Of a stretch of DNA of 14,591 nucleotides, positions 1 to 9,500 are shown one piece after another. Under the pieces are notes generated by a model that did no database searches, was not told the DNA's origin, and saw nothing but the letters and a program-made list of their open reading frames with translations. The position numbers and the translations under genes were made by a program. The stretch comes from an uncultured Bacteroides sp. (GTDB taxonomy: Bacteria > Bacteroidota > Bacteroidia > Bacteroidales > Bacteroidaceae): assembly GCA_934716785.1 (NCBI GenBank), contig CAKUYM010000078.1:1-14591 (forward strand), written 5' to 3'. Each line of letters begins with the position of its first letter. Positions within the stretch are counted from its first letter, which is position 1.

Positions 1-48
1 GGATAATACTCCAATCCATAACAATAAAATGCTTATTACTTGTTTCAT
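1..48 (-). CDS. 5' end of an exported protein downstream of susD-B (partial, cut by window edge)
   Basis: Only the first 16 codons are visible: MKQVISILLLWIGVLS. A Lys at position 2 followed by a hydrophobic run (VISILLLWIGVL) looks like the start of a secretion signal or lipoprotein signal. The start is supported by a purine-rich AAAGGAAAAG stretch at 60-51, just upstream of the ATG at 48-46. It lies 53 bp after the susD-B stop in the same direction, so it is probably the fifth gene of the operon. In known PULs this slot often encodes a surface glycan-binding lipoprotein or a secreted glycan-degrading enzyme. That is a positional inference; no domain can be seen here. Confidence 0.6.
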   Translation of the reverse strand, partial: MKQVISILLLWIGVLS

Positions 49-90
49 AGCTTTTCCTTTTAAATATTAAAATATAAGGGGGGAGACAGC

Positions 91-109
91 GGGAGTAATC
101 ATTACTCCC
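91..109. repeat. Perfect 9+1+9 palindrome overlapping the susD-B stop codon
   Basis: GGGAGTAAT-C-ATTACTCCC is a perfect inverted repeat that spans the last two codons and the TAA of susD-B (104-102). In the minus-strand transcript it would fold as an 8-bp stem with a 3-nt loop at the susD-B/next-gene junction. A C-rich run follows rather than a T-run, so it is not a classical intrinsic terminator. It could slow 3' decay of the upstream mRNA or mark a processing site; neither role is shown. Confidence 0.6.
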
Positions 110-1763
110 AGCCGTCGTTTTGTGTTAAGTTGCCATTTTTATAAATCTCCGATTGAGCGATAGGATAAAGGTTCATCTTTTCCTCCCAGACGCGGGTCTG
201 TATCTTCACCGGAGTATAACTGTATTTTGATCCTTTTTTAGTGACTTTTACTCCATAGATATCTTTCACTACATCTCCGATCATCCAGCGGCGGATGTCC
301 CAAAAACGATGATCCTCAAAAGCAAGTTCTATGCGGCGTTCGTTGCGCAGACGAGTGGTGAAGTCATCTCCATTGTCCGTAATATTAGGCATATTGGCCG
401 CACTACGAACCATATTCAGGGCTGTGCGTGCTGACATCGGCAGCTCATCGGCATCGGAGGTGTAGTCCGGTCCGCCAAGTTCGTTCATGGCTTCTGCATA
501 GTTCAGCAATGTCTCTGCATATCTGAACAGGATGAAGTGATGAGGCTTCTTGATCGGATTGGTTGGAGACAGCGAAACTGTTTCATTCATATATTTGCGT
601 AGATAATATCCGGTCAGTGTGGCTCCCGTAATGGGTGATGCATTTCTGCCACCTTCGAATGTTTCTATTTTGGTACCCATGAAGGAAGCTTCATTGTAAA
701 GGATAGCTTTGTAGAAACGCGGATCGCGTCCGGAGTATGGTTTGGATGCATGTTTGGTATTTTCCCAGCTGAACGGAGTGCCGTCCGCCATTTCGTAAGC
801 ATCGACCAGATTTTGTGTTGGAGTGTTGCCACTGTTTCCGTTCTCGAAACCGATTGGAAGGTTTCTTGATTCGAAAGCATTGTCGTCATTGTTACGGCGT
901 TCAAAAATCAGTTGGGACGAGTTGAGAACTACGTTTCCTCCATTCACGTCATACAAAGGATCCACATCGATATTGGGTAAAGTGTACCATCCCGTTTTAA
1001 TAATGTCATAAGAAGCTTTGGCCGCTTTCTTCCATTTGTCAGTGTCGTGAGAAGGATTGTGTAGTTTGCTGGCTGCGTACAATAAAGCGCGTGCCTTGAC
1101 GGACATGGCCATTCCTCGTGTAGCCCGTCCGGTCTCATTATAGAAATCTTTGTAGCTGACAGGCAATTCCGGTGCTGCCTTGTCACATTCATCGACAATG
1201 AAATCAATCACTTTGTCAAACGGAGTTTTTTCTACGGAATTAATCTCATCTATTTGATAAGTGCGTGTCAACAGGGGGATATCACCATAACGTTTGGCTA
1301 GTTCCAAATAGAAGAAAGCACGGAGGGCGCGTACTTCATGTACGCGCATTTTAGCTTTTTCCACATCAATCTCGTAATCCACATTCCATTTGAAACGTTC
1401 CAGTACCTCGAGCGAATAGTTCTCCAGGAATGAATTGGCTTCACGGATAGCGGTGTAGTAGTTGCTCCATACATCATCTACCGTTTTGAGCGGGCTCCAA
1501 GTTCCATTATATACATTATATACGCTGCTTTGATTCCAAGTGTATACAGCGTTGTCTGTTGCGGCATCCCTAAGCGCGTCTCCTATTGCACCGAAGTCTT
1601 GTGGTAATTGAGAGTAAACAAAAGTAGACAGGCTTGTTACGTTGCCGAAATAGGAGTACATTTCTTCTTTTGTCATTCCGGTGGTTTCATCGAAATCCAG
1701 ATAATCGCATCCGGTGAAGAGAGCTGCTATGCAGGCTGTTGTGATATATTTAGTTAGTTTCAT
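102..1763 (-). CDS. SusD-like (RagB/SusD family) glycan-binding outer-membrane lipoprotein B
   Basis: This is a 553-residue surface lipoprotein expected to form the lid over its SusC partner and help capture oligosaccharides. The N-terminus MKLTKYITTACIAALFTGC has a lipobox (FTGC) with the lipidated Cys at residue 19. A SusD-like N-terminal helical region (about 20-230) includes the run RVHEVRALRAFFYLELAKRY. The C-terminal SusD/RagB part contains FRYAETLLNYAEAMNEL (near 405-430), RNERRIELAFEDHRFWDIRRW (near 472-495) and the usual ending LYPIAQSEI...NLTQNDGWE, so the protein is full length. It starts 13 bp after the stop of susC-B and is its obvious partner. A palindrome overlaps its stop codon. 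The family call is firm; the ligand is unknown. Confidence 0.95.
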   Translation of the reverse strand: MKLTKYITTACIAALFTGCDYLDFDETTGMTKEEMYSYFGNVTSLSTFVYSQLPQDFGAIGDALRDAATDNAVYTWNQSSVYNVYNGTWSPLKTVDDVWSNYYTAIREANSFLENYSLEVLERFKWNVDYEIDVEKAKMRVHEVRALRAFFYLELAKRYGDIPLLTRTYQIDEINSVEKTPFDKVIDFIVDECDKAAPELPVSYKDFYNETGRATRGMAMSVKARALLYAASKLHNPSHDTDKWKKAAKASYDIIKTGWYTLPNIDVDPLYDVNGGNVVLNSSQLIFERRNNDDNAFESRNLPIGFENGNSGNTPTQNLVDAYEMADGTPFSWENTKHASKPYSGRDPRFYKAILYNEASFMGTKIETFEGGRNASPITGATLTGYYLRKYMNETVSLSPTNPIKKPHHFILFRYAETLLNYAEAMNELGGPDYTSDADELPMSARTALNMVRSAANMPNITDNGDDFTTRLRNERRIELAFEDHRFWDIRRWMIGDVVKDIYGVKVTKKGSKYSYTPVKIQTRVWEEKMNLYPIAQSEIYKNGNLTQNDGWE

Positions 1764-1776
1764 AATGCTTTCGATA

Positions 1777-4752
1777 TTAGAATTTAATACTGGCTCCGAA
1801 ATAGACAGAGAACATATCCGGGTAGTTGACGCTGAAATCTTCGCAGTTCATGTATTTGACATGATCGAGCGAAAAAACATTGTTCGCACTGGCGAAGATG
1901 CGGCATTGTTCCAGCTTGATTTTCGATATCCAGTTTTTCGGCAGGTCGTAATATACATTCAGGTTACGCAGTTTCAGGTATTCACCATTTACCAGCCATT
2001 GTGTACTGTTTTGGAAGTTATTGGCATTGTTCAGCGTTGACAAACGGGGTACATTGGCTATATCTTTTGTTTCTTCCGTCCAGCGGATCTTATCGTGCAG
2101 ATACCAATTGGATATGTTGGTATTATTGCGTAATGGCCAATACACACTACTTGTATTCAGCATTTTGCTGAAACGTGTCGCTCCTTGGAACAAAGCGTCT
2201 ACTCCGAAACCTTTATACTCAAATCCAAGGCGGATACCACAATAGATCTCGGGAATACTACTTGAATATCCGATGGCATGCTTGTCATTATCGTCGATAA
2301 TACCATCGTTGTTCATATCTTTATATTTCACATCCCCCGGGCGTACTTCCGAAAATTGTTGCTTCGGACTGTTTGCGATATCTGCCTCATCGCGGAAATA
2401 ACCGATTGCTTCCAGACCAAATATTTGTCCGATGGCTAATCCTTTACCGGACAGGTAATTCCAAGGCTTATAACCTTCTCCGTTTTCTACGACTTTGGTT
2501 TTGATATATGTCAGATTGGCTCCTACATAATAATGAAAGTCTTTGCGGCTATAATCTTTCCATTCCATACTTACTTCCAGTCCTTTCTTTTCTTCTTTAC
2601 CGGCATTTTGTTGGGGTACACTGATACCGATGGCAGAAGAAATCAGGTTGTTTGCTCCAATCAGTATATTGCTTCTTTTGTCGAGGAAGGCGTCTAATGT
2701 GACACTTAATTTGTTAAAGAGACGCATATCTATTCCTACATTGTATTTGTCGGAAACTTCGAGAGTCAGGTTGTTCATAGCCAGTTTATCTTCTTTGTTA
2801 CCGCTGGCCACGTTATTGGCATCGCCAAAGTAGTACTGTCCGCCCCAGATATAGTATTGTTGAGTAAGTCCGTAGGGAATCTGGTCCCATCCGGCACGTC
2901 CGTAAGAAGCACGAATCTTCAAAAGATTTACAGCAGTCATTTTTTTCATGAATGATTCGTTGGATAACACCCAGGCTGCCGATACTGCCGGATAACTGCG
3001 GAACTTGTCGCCTTCAGGCAATACGCTAGTACCGTATTGGTTGAATACCACATCCAGCAGGTACGTATTGTTGTAATTATATCCTGCCATGCCTGTGATA
3101 TACATACGTTTGTACGCATTATTGGCTCCCAATGCCCTTTCCGACTCCTGCCGATACAGGGCGGTGGCGCTTACTCCATGCTTTCCGAACATGCGGTCAT
3201 ACTTGACTTGGGCTTCCAGACTAGCGTTGATATATTGCTCGGTCATTCCCCAGCAACTGACAGTCAGTGCACTGTTGTCTCCATACACTTCAGACATGGC
3301 TTCTTTTTCCCCGGTGACAACATTGACTACCGGTGTGTTGACTGCATACTGAAAGTTTTTGCTTCCCTGTTCTTTAAATACTGCATTATTATCGTACGCA
3401 ACAGCTACTTCAGCACTAAGTCCCGGAGTCAGCGATGACAAATCCTGCCGGATTCTCATGTCTGCCTGCAACATTCTGGGATTTTCTTTGAAATAACCGA
3501 TGTCTGCAATACGGGCAAGCGGATTGTCTTTTAATACAGAGTTGCTGCCCCAAATTCCATTAGAGGTTTTCACCGGGAAAGCACCGGAAGGAGTATTGAA
3601 CAGTCCTTGGAAGAGATTGCCCTCATAAGTTGCCGGACGTTTTCGTTCCCGCAATGAACCCAGCATGGTCAGTTGTGCAAGTGTGGAAGGAGTGATGTCA
3701 ATATCAATATTCATTCGCAGGTCCAGTTCGTATTTTCTCATCTGTGCAGAATAACGGTCGGAGTATTTGGCATACTTGTCGTTCAATATTCCGTAGTCGT
3801 TCTTATAACTTAGCATCGTGTAGTAACGTAAGTTTTTTCCTCCTCCACGGAAGTTGATGTCGAGCTGGTTGTTGACGGTATGTTTTCTCAATCCTTCGCC
3901 AAGCCAGTCAGAGTTAGCATACAAATCCCGGTTGCTGCCGTTTTTGAAAGCGTCCAGTTCGTTGCGGGTATATTGCATTTCCAGTCCGTCATAGTACAAG
4001 GCTTCATTCAAGGCTGCTGCATATTCATAGCCATTGGCAAATTCCGGTTGGTTGATGGGGAAGTCCATCCCGTATTTATAGTTGACGTTCACCTGCATTT
4101 TGGTGTTATATTGTCCTCGCTTTGTAGTTACGAGAATCACCCCATTAGCTCCGCGAGCTCCCCAAAGAGCAGTAGCCGGTCCGTCTTTGAGTACGGTCAC
4201 CGATTCTATTTCTACCGTGTTGAGACATTCGATAGGACGTGGAAAACCGTCTACCACAATCAAGGGATTATCGCTGCCGCGTAGCAAAGTCGTGGGGTTC
4301 TGGGTCCAGCCGGTACGTTGCATTACTTCCAGTCCGGGAACCAATCCATAGAGAGCGTTAAAAGAATTGGGAGTTGCGTTTTTTTCGAGTTCTTCTGCAG
4401 TGACAATAGATATAGCTTGCGTTTGCCGGTCTGCGGTACGGTTTGCCATTCCCATATTGACCATTCTGTCCTGCGGATCCAGTTTTATCTGAATAGATTT
4501 TCCGGTAGCCCTGATTCGTTTGCCAATGGCATCGGCATAGGAAACTACCATCCAGTCACCTTCTTCTCCATTCAATACAAATACTCCATTCCGGTCAGTG
4601 ATGGCAGACACGCTCGGAGTATTGACCAGATGTACCTTAGCACCTGCAACAGGTAAGCCTAAGGCATCTGTCACTGTCCCTGTTATCTCCTGTGCCCAAG
4701 TAGACACAGCAGATAGTAAAGCCATACTGATTACTATATATTTACGTTTCAT
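1777..4752 (-). CDS. SusC-like TonB-dependent outer-membrane transporter B
   Basis: This 991-residue SusC/RagA-family transporter should import oligosaccharides across the outer membrane using TonB/ExbBD energy. I place the start at 4752 because MKRKYIVISMALLSAVSTWA-Q is then a clean signal peptide (cleavage after Ala20). An in-frame ATG at 4794 would add 14 charged residues and overlap the susD-A stop. A carboxypeptidase-D-regulatory-like domain (about 22-91, ITGTVTDALGLPVAGAKV) precedes the plug. The plug carries the SusC signature ESVTVLKDGPATALWGARG followed by ANGVILVTTKRG (near 181-212). A DMNNDGIIDDND motif near 811 and the terminal aromatic FGASIKF are typical of the barrel. Unusually, the segment where most SusC proteins read EVVVVGYGTQKK is here MVNMGMANRTADRQTQ (97-112), a poor match. 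There is no STN domain, so sigma/anti-sigma signalling is not expected. It is co-oriented with susD-A (35-bp gap) and susD-B (13-bp gap). Confidence 0.95.
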   Translation of the reverse strand: MKRKYIVISMALLSAVSTWAQEITGTVTDALGLPVAGAKVHLVNTPSVSAITDRNGVFVLNGEEGDWMVVSYADAIGKRIRATGKSIQIKLDPQDRMVNMGMANRTADRQTQAISIVTAEELEKNATPNSFNALYGLVPGLEVMQRTGWTQNPTTLLRGSDNPLIVVDGFPRPIECLNTVEIESVTVLKDGPATALWGARGANGVILVTTKRGQYNTKMQVNVNYKYGMDFPINQPEFANGYEYAAALNEALYYDGLEMQYTRNELDAFKNGSNRDLYANSDWLGEGLRKHTVNNQLDINFRGGGKNLRYYTMLSYKNDYGILNDKYAKYSDRYSAQMRKYELDLRMNIDIDITPSTLAQLTMLGSLRERKRPATYEGNLFQGLFNTPSGAFPVKTSNGIWGSNSVLKDNPLARIADIGYFKENPRMLQADMRIRQDLSSLTPGLSAEVAVAYDNNAVFKEQGSKNFQYAVNTPVVNVVTGEKEAMSEVYGDNSALTVSCWGMTEQYINASLEAQVKYDRMFGKHGVSATALYRQESERALGANNAYKRMYITGMAGYNYNNTYLLDVVFNQYGTSVLPEGDKFRSYPAVSAAWVLSNESFMKKMTAVNLLKIRASYGRAGWDQIPYGLTQQYYIWGGQYYFGDANNVASGNKEDKLAMNNLTLEVSDKYNVGIDMRLFNKLSVTLDAFLDKRSNILIGANNLISSAIGISVPQQNAGKEEKKGLEVSMEWKDYSRKDFHYYVGANLTYIKTKVVENGEGYKPWNYLSGKGLAIGQIFGLEAIGYFRDEADIANSPKQQFSEVRPGDVKYKDMNNDGIIDDNDKHAIGYSSSIPEIYCGIRLGFEYKGFGVDALFQGATRFSKMLNTSSVYWPLRNNTNISNWYLHDKIRWTEETKDIANVPRLSTLNNANNFQNSTQWLVNGEYLKLRNLNVYYDLPKNWISKIKLEQCRIFASANNVFSLDHVKYMNCEDFSVNYPDMFSVYFGASIKF

Positions 4753-4787
4753 ACGTTTTCGATTTAAATTTGTCTTTTTATTGTTTA

Positions 4788-6584
4788 TTACCATCCGGGA
4801 TTCTGTACCAGTCCGTATTTTTTGTTAATTTCTTCCACAGGAATAGGAATCAGGAAATAACGGTCGCTCCAGTTTTTAATCCATCCTCTTGCGTTGGCTA
4901 CTTTTGTATCTTTGGTGTAGACGAAGGCTCCCTGACTGTCTTTAGTGATAAAAAGACGTTCGATAGGAGTCTTGAATAAATCATCGCGTTTCCAGCGGGT
5001 CAGGTCGAAATAACGTACCTCTTCATAGCCGAATTCGATGGCACGTTCGTGCAGGATAGCTTCACGCAGTTCTCTTCCGGGAGCAGCCTTGGCTGTTGTC
5101 AGATCCGGCATATTGACCCGGTTACGGACCATGTTGATATAATCGTATGCATCGTTTCCGAATTCATCTTTCGTGGTTGCTTTTCCCAGTTCATTCATTG
5201 CTTCGGCAATATTCAGATAGATTTCAGGAAGGCGGATCAATGGGCAGGAATAGAACTTTCCATTCACTTCATCGGCTCTGTCGCGTTGGAATTTGCGCAT
5301 ACCATATCCGTTGTAGGTTAGACGGAACAGTACGGGGGAAATGTCATCGCATCCTTCACTTTCTCCTTTGGCAATGCGGAGTTCACGTCCACGGAACTGA
5401 TCACCGTTTACATAGAGAGTTTCGTACATACGAATATCACGTACCGGATTTCCTTGTGCATCGAAGAAAGGATGTGCTTTGTGTACTGGATTGTTCCAGT
5501 CAAACGGGGTTCCGTCTGCCATTTCAAACATATCGGCATAGTTGGCACTGGCTCCACCCATACCATAAAGCAATTCTCCGAAAGAATTGGTGCCTATGGT
5601 GTAGTTGGTCCAACGGTGCGAGGAGATAAGCACTTCGCCGTTATAACGGTCAAAGTAGGCAGAGACAAAATCTTCTCTCGGTTTTCCGGTGTTTACCAGT
5701 TGGTAGAAATAGTTGTTCTCCTGATTTGCCCGAAGCATTTCCAGTCCGGCATCCAATGCGTCCTGCCAGCGGGATTCCGCGTAGTTTCCATACCATACAT
5801 ACTGTTTGTCGGCAGCTTCTCCAGCCATAAACGGCTTTTCATTGTTGAATAGAGGACTGGCGGCGAATAGCAGGACGCGTGATTTCAAAGCTAACGCTCC
5901 GGCGGCTGTCATTCTGCCTTCGTCGGCTGCATTTACTTTCCACGGAAGTATCCTTGCTGCTTCATCCAATAATCCGATTATCTTTTGTACGGTTTCCTCC
6001 ACAGTCATACGGGTGGTTGTCATGTCGTCTTCGGGAAGATAGGAGTGGTCAATCCAGGGCATTCCTCCGAAGTAACGTAACATCTGGGAATAATGGAAAG
6101 CTATAATCATCTTTGCTTCCGCTTTTCGAATACTCTTCTCACGTTCTGTCATATCCGGTACCCGGTCTACATTTTCCAGAAAGATATAGGCTTTTCGGAT
6201 TCCTGTCATAGGAGACATGCCGAAAGAAGGACTTGAAGTTCCTTCATAAAGTATATAAGGCATATCGCCGGTTGCTGAACTGACATTTCCCGTATAGTAA
6301 GAGCGTATTCCATTGGGTTTGATCGCATCTCCCAAGTCAGTCATGCCTTCCAGTATACCCCAGCACAATCTTCCGCCGGAGGGCAGATAGTCGGGTAGCG
6401 AACGGTATACTTCGGCTAGTGCCTGTTCGGCATAAACTTTATGTGCGTATACCGTATCGATCGTAATGTCTGTGGTGAACGGCTTGTCAAGAAAAGCATT
6501 CCCGAATTTGAAGTCCTCGCATGCACCTGTCGACAATAGTAGTACGGCTGCAATACCTGTATGTAATAGGTTTCTTCTTTTCAT
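4788..6584 (-). CDS. SusD-like (RagB/SusD family) glycan-binding outer-membrane lipoprotein A
   Basis: This is a 598-residue SusD-family lipoprotein paired with susC-A. The signal MKRRNLLHTGIAAVLLLSTGAC has a lipobox (TGAC) with the lipidated Cys at residue 22. The N-terminal helical region includes RKAEAKMIIAFHYSQMLRYFGGMPW. The C-terminal RagB/SusD part has RLPEIYLNIAEAMNEL (near 449-465), HERAIEFGYEEVRYFDLTRW (near 511-530) and the ending YFLIPIPVEEI...GLVQNPGW, so it is complete. It is longer than its counterpart at 102-1763 and differs along its length, suggesting a different ligand surface. It begins 13 bp after susC-A. The ligand is not inferable from sequence alone. Confidence 0.95.
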   Translation of the reverse strand: MKRRNLLHTGIAAVLLLSTGACEDFKFGNAFLDKPFTTDITIDTVYAHKVYAEQALAEVYRSLPDYLPSGGRLCWGILEGMTDLGDAIKPNGIRSYYTGNVSSATGDMPYILYEGTSSPSFGMSPMTGIRKAYIFLENVDRVPDMTEREKSIRKAEAKMIIAFHYSQMLRYFGGMPWIDHSYLPEDDMTTTRMTVEETVQKIIGLLDEAARILPWKVNAADEGRMTAAGALALKSRVLLFAASPLFNNEKPFMAGEAADKQYVWYGNYAESRWQDALDAGLEMLRANQENNYFYQLVNTGKPREDFVSAYFDRYNGEVLISSHRWTNYTIGTNSFGELLYGMGGASANYADMFEMADGTPFDWNNPVHKAHPFFDAQGNPVRDIRMYETLYVNGDQFRGRELRIAKGESEGCDDISPVLFRLTYNGYGMRKFQRDRADEVNGKFYSCPLIRLPEIYLNIAEAMNELGKATTKDEFGNDAYDYINMVRNRVNMPDLTTAKAAPGRELREAILHERAIEFGYEEVRYFDLTRWKRDDLFKTPIERLFITKDSQGAFVYTKDTKVANARGWIKNWSDRYFLIPIPVEEINKKYGLVQNPGW

Positions 6585-6597
6585 GATTTTAGATGGC

Positions 6598-9500
6598 TTA
6601 GAAAGTTAAGTTTATTCCTATATTATAGATTTTAATAATCGGATAAGAGTCAGTCAGCCCCGGTGTACATTCCGGATCCATAATTTTGAAACTGTCGAAA
6701 GTCAACAAATTGTATCCGCTAAATTTGATACCTAATTGAGATATTCCCAGTTTCTTGAGTGCTTTCCGTTCTTTGAAGTTGTATCCGATTGTAAGTGTTT
6801 TCAATTTCAGGAAGTTCCCGTTTTTTACCCACAAAGAAGAGGTGTAACTATTGTAGTCCATGGACCTCGTGGCAAAACGTGGTACGGTTGCTGTTTCTGC
6901 TGTTGCCGGTGTCCAGCGGTTATCTACGTGGAATTGCATCAAGGCACTGTTGGCATTATTTCCAAATGGCTTGCGGAAAGAATAGTCAAGAACCAGTGAA
7001 CGTTCGGTCGCGGCCGTCCAGTTCATGGAGAAGAAAAAGCCTTTATAGTCTGCTCCATAGTTCAAACCCCAGGTGTAGGCAGGACGTGTAGGATTACCAA
7101 TGGCACGCTGGTCATCATCAGTAATTAGACCGTCGCCGTTCAAATCGGTATACTTCACATCACCCGGGGATACATCCATGGTTGGTTTCGGAAGTCCTTC
7201 TTTTAGTTTGCCATTCTCAAAATCGCTGTCATTGTAGAATCCGTCTGCTACGTAGCCGAAAATAGTTCCGACGGGTTGCCCGGTTCTCCACTGGTAGGGT
7301 TCGTTGGGTTCCACTTCATCCTGGAAGATAATCTTGTTCCTATTATAGGAAACATTGGCGTTGATATAGTAGTGAAGTTTGCCTTTAATGACATCTTCCC
7401 ATTTCAGGTCTATTTCATATCCATGGTTTTTGACACGTCCCATATTTACTACCGGCAAGTTGTCGCTTGTCAGATTGGTAGTGGTAGGAATAGTCTGTCT
7501 TTTAATGAGAATGTTTTTCCGGTCTTCGAAGAAAATGTCGGCACTAACCTTCAGACGATTGTTGAGGAAGTTGACATCAATACCATAGTTTTGCTTCAAA
7601 GCTGTTTCCCAGCTGACGTTTGGATTACCGATGCGGCTTTCAATCGCTCCTTTTATCATGTTGCCATTATTATAACCGAAATTATAGCCATTCTTGTAAG
7701 CGTTCCAGTAATCTTTTTCACTGGGTAACTGGTCTACCAGCCAAGAGTTGGATAGATAGAGGAAACGATTGTCACTGATATTGTCATTACCTACCAGACC
7801 GATGGAAGCGCGCAGTTTCAAATAATCCACTACTTTCTGTTTCTTCATGAACGCTTCTTCAGAGATCACATAACCGATAGAACCGGAAGGGAAGAAACCA
7901 AAACGTTTCTCCGGTGCAAAGTTCTCGGAACCATTATATCCGAAATTGAATTCACCTACATAACGGGATTTGTAGTCATAAGTCATACGTCCCACCAATC
8001 CTACATAAGCGGTTGGTACTTCCGTGAAAGTTTTGGGGTAGTATTTTTTACTTTGGTTATATAATAAGAGTCCGCCGACATTGTGTCCGCCGAATTTACG
8101 GTTATAACGCAAACTTGTTTCAAAGTACCAGTCACGTCCTCTTGTGTTATTATCTTCACTGTAACTCAAGCGTTTGTTTTGACCGGATACACGATAGACA
8201 ATCGTTTTGTTGTAGGATGGATCATTGATATCAAGTCCCGGACTTTCCAAAGCCGATTGGTAATACGGAGTATAGGTCTCTACCGAACCATAACGTTTCT
8301 GTTTAAACACATAATAAGTATTATAGACCCCTTTCACTTCTACGGATAATCCTTTCGTGATGAAATCAAGTTTCTGGGTTAATTGTAAGTCCATATTCAT
8401 GGTATTACTGGTTGCTTGGTCATATCCTTGTCCATAGTAGCGTCCCAGTGCATTGTTGTCCATCAGGACGCCGTCATATTTTCCCGGGTCGGTCAGTACA
8501 AGTTTACCATCTATAATACCCGGACTGTTGAATGGCTGCGCCATATTGATAAGAGTGAATAATCCGTAAGGATAATCCTGGTCATTCGGTTCGTGAGTGA
8601 TACCGACGATACCTCCTAAGCCAACTTTCAGCAACGTAGACTTGGTGATGTCAAGGTCGAGGTTACCCCGGTAGTTATATCGTGTATAGCTATAATTATT
8701 ATTGTAATCCAGTTCTTTAAATTGTCGGAAAAGTCCGTCCTGCCATAAAAAGCCCATGGAAATGAAGTAACGAACGCGGTCGGTTCCTCCGCTTATGTTC
8801 AGGTTGTGCTGTGTCTGTATGGACGAGTTTTTCATGATATATTTTCTCCAGTCCATATTCGGATACATGATGGGGTCGTCACCCAGGCGGAAGCGTTCCA
8901 GCGCATAGTCGTCGAAGGTATGTTTGCTCTTTCCGTCATTATCATTCATTTCATTAAATAAGGTGGCGTAGGTATAGCTGTCTGCCATCTTTAGTATACG
9001 GGTAGGTTGCTGGACGCCGACAGAAGAAGTGATAGAGATCGTTGCTTTACCTTCCTGACCGCGGCGGGTAGTTACCAGGATAACACCATTGGCACCGCGT
9101 ACTCCGAATACAGCTGTTGCCGATGCGTCCTTCAATACCGTGACACTTTCTATTTCGTTCGGGTCCATCTGGAAGAATGAACGTTCTACTCCGTCTACCA
9201 GTATAAGAGGAGAAGAAGCACCTTCTGTCAACGAGCCTACTCCACGGATATAAATAGAAGGATCTTCTTTTCCGGGTTGTCCACTGGTAGAGACAGAAGA
9301 TAATCCGGTTACTTGTCCGGCTAGTGAACTTGCAATACTTGCATTGGGAGAACGGAGCAGTCCGTCGGTTTTAACAGAAGAGATAGCACCTGTCAGTGTC
9401 TCTTTTTTCTGCGTACCGTATGCCACTACCATGACTTCGTTCAGTGCATTGGCTACTTCTGCCAAGGTTACACTGATTTTAGTCTTGCCTTTAAGGGCAA

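Noticed and set aside
4753..4794. In-frame upstream ATG (4794) extending susC-B by 14 residues
   Set aside because: The extension is polar and lysine/arginine/asparagine-rich, would bury the signal peptide, and overlaps the susD-A stop; the ATG at 4752 gives a normal signal peptide.
1714..6106. Many open frames of 60-160 codons on the plus strand opposite the susC/susD genes
   Set aside because: They lie antisense to long, well-recognised genes, show no family motifs or gene-like spacing, and are expected as by-products of those genes' codon use.
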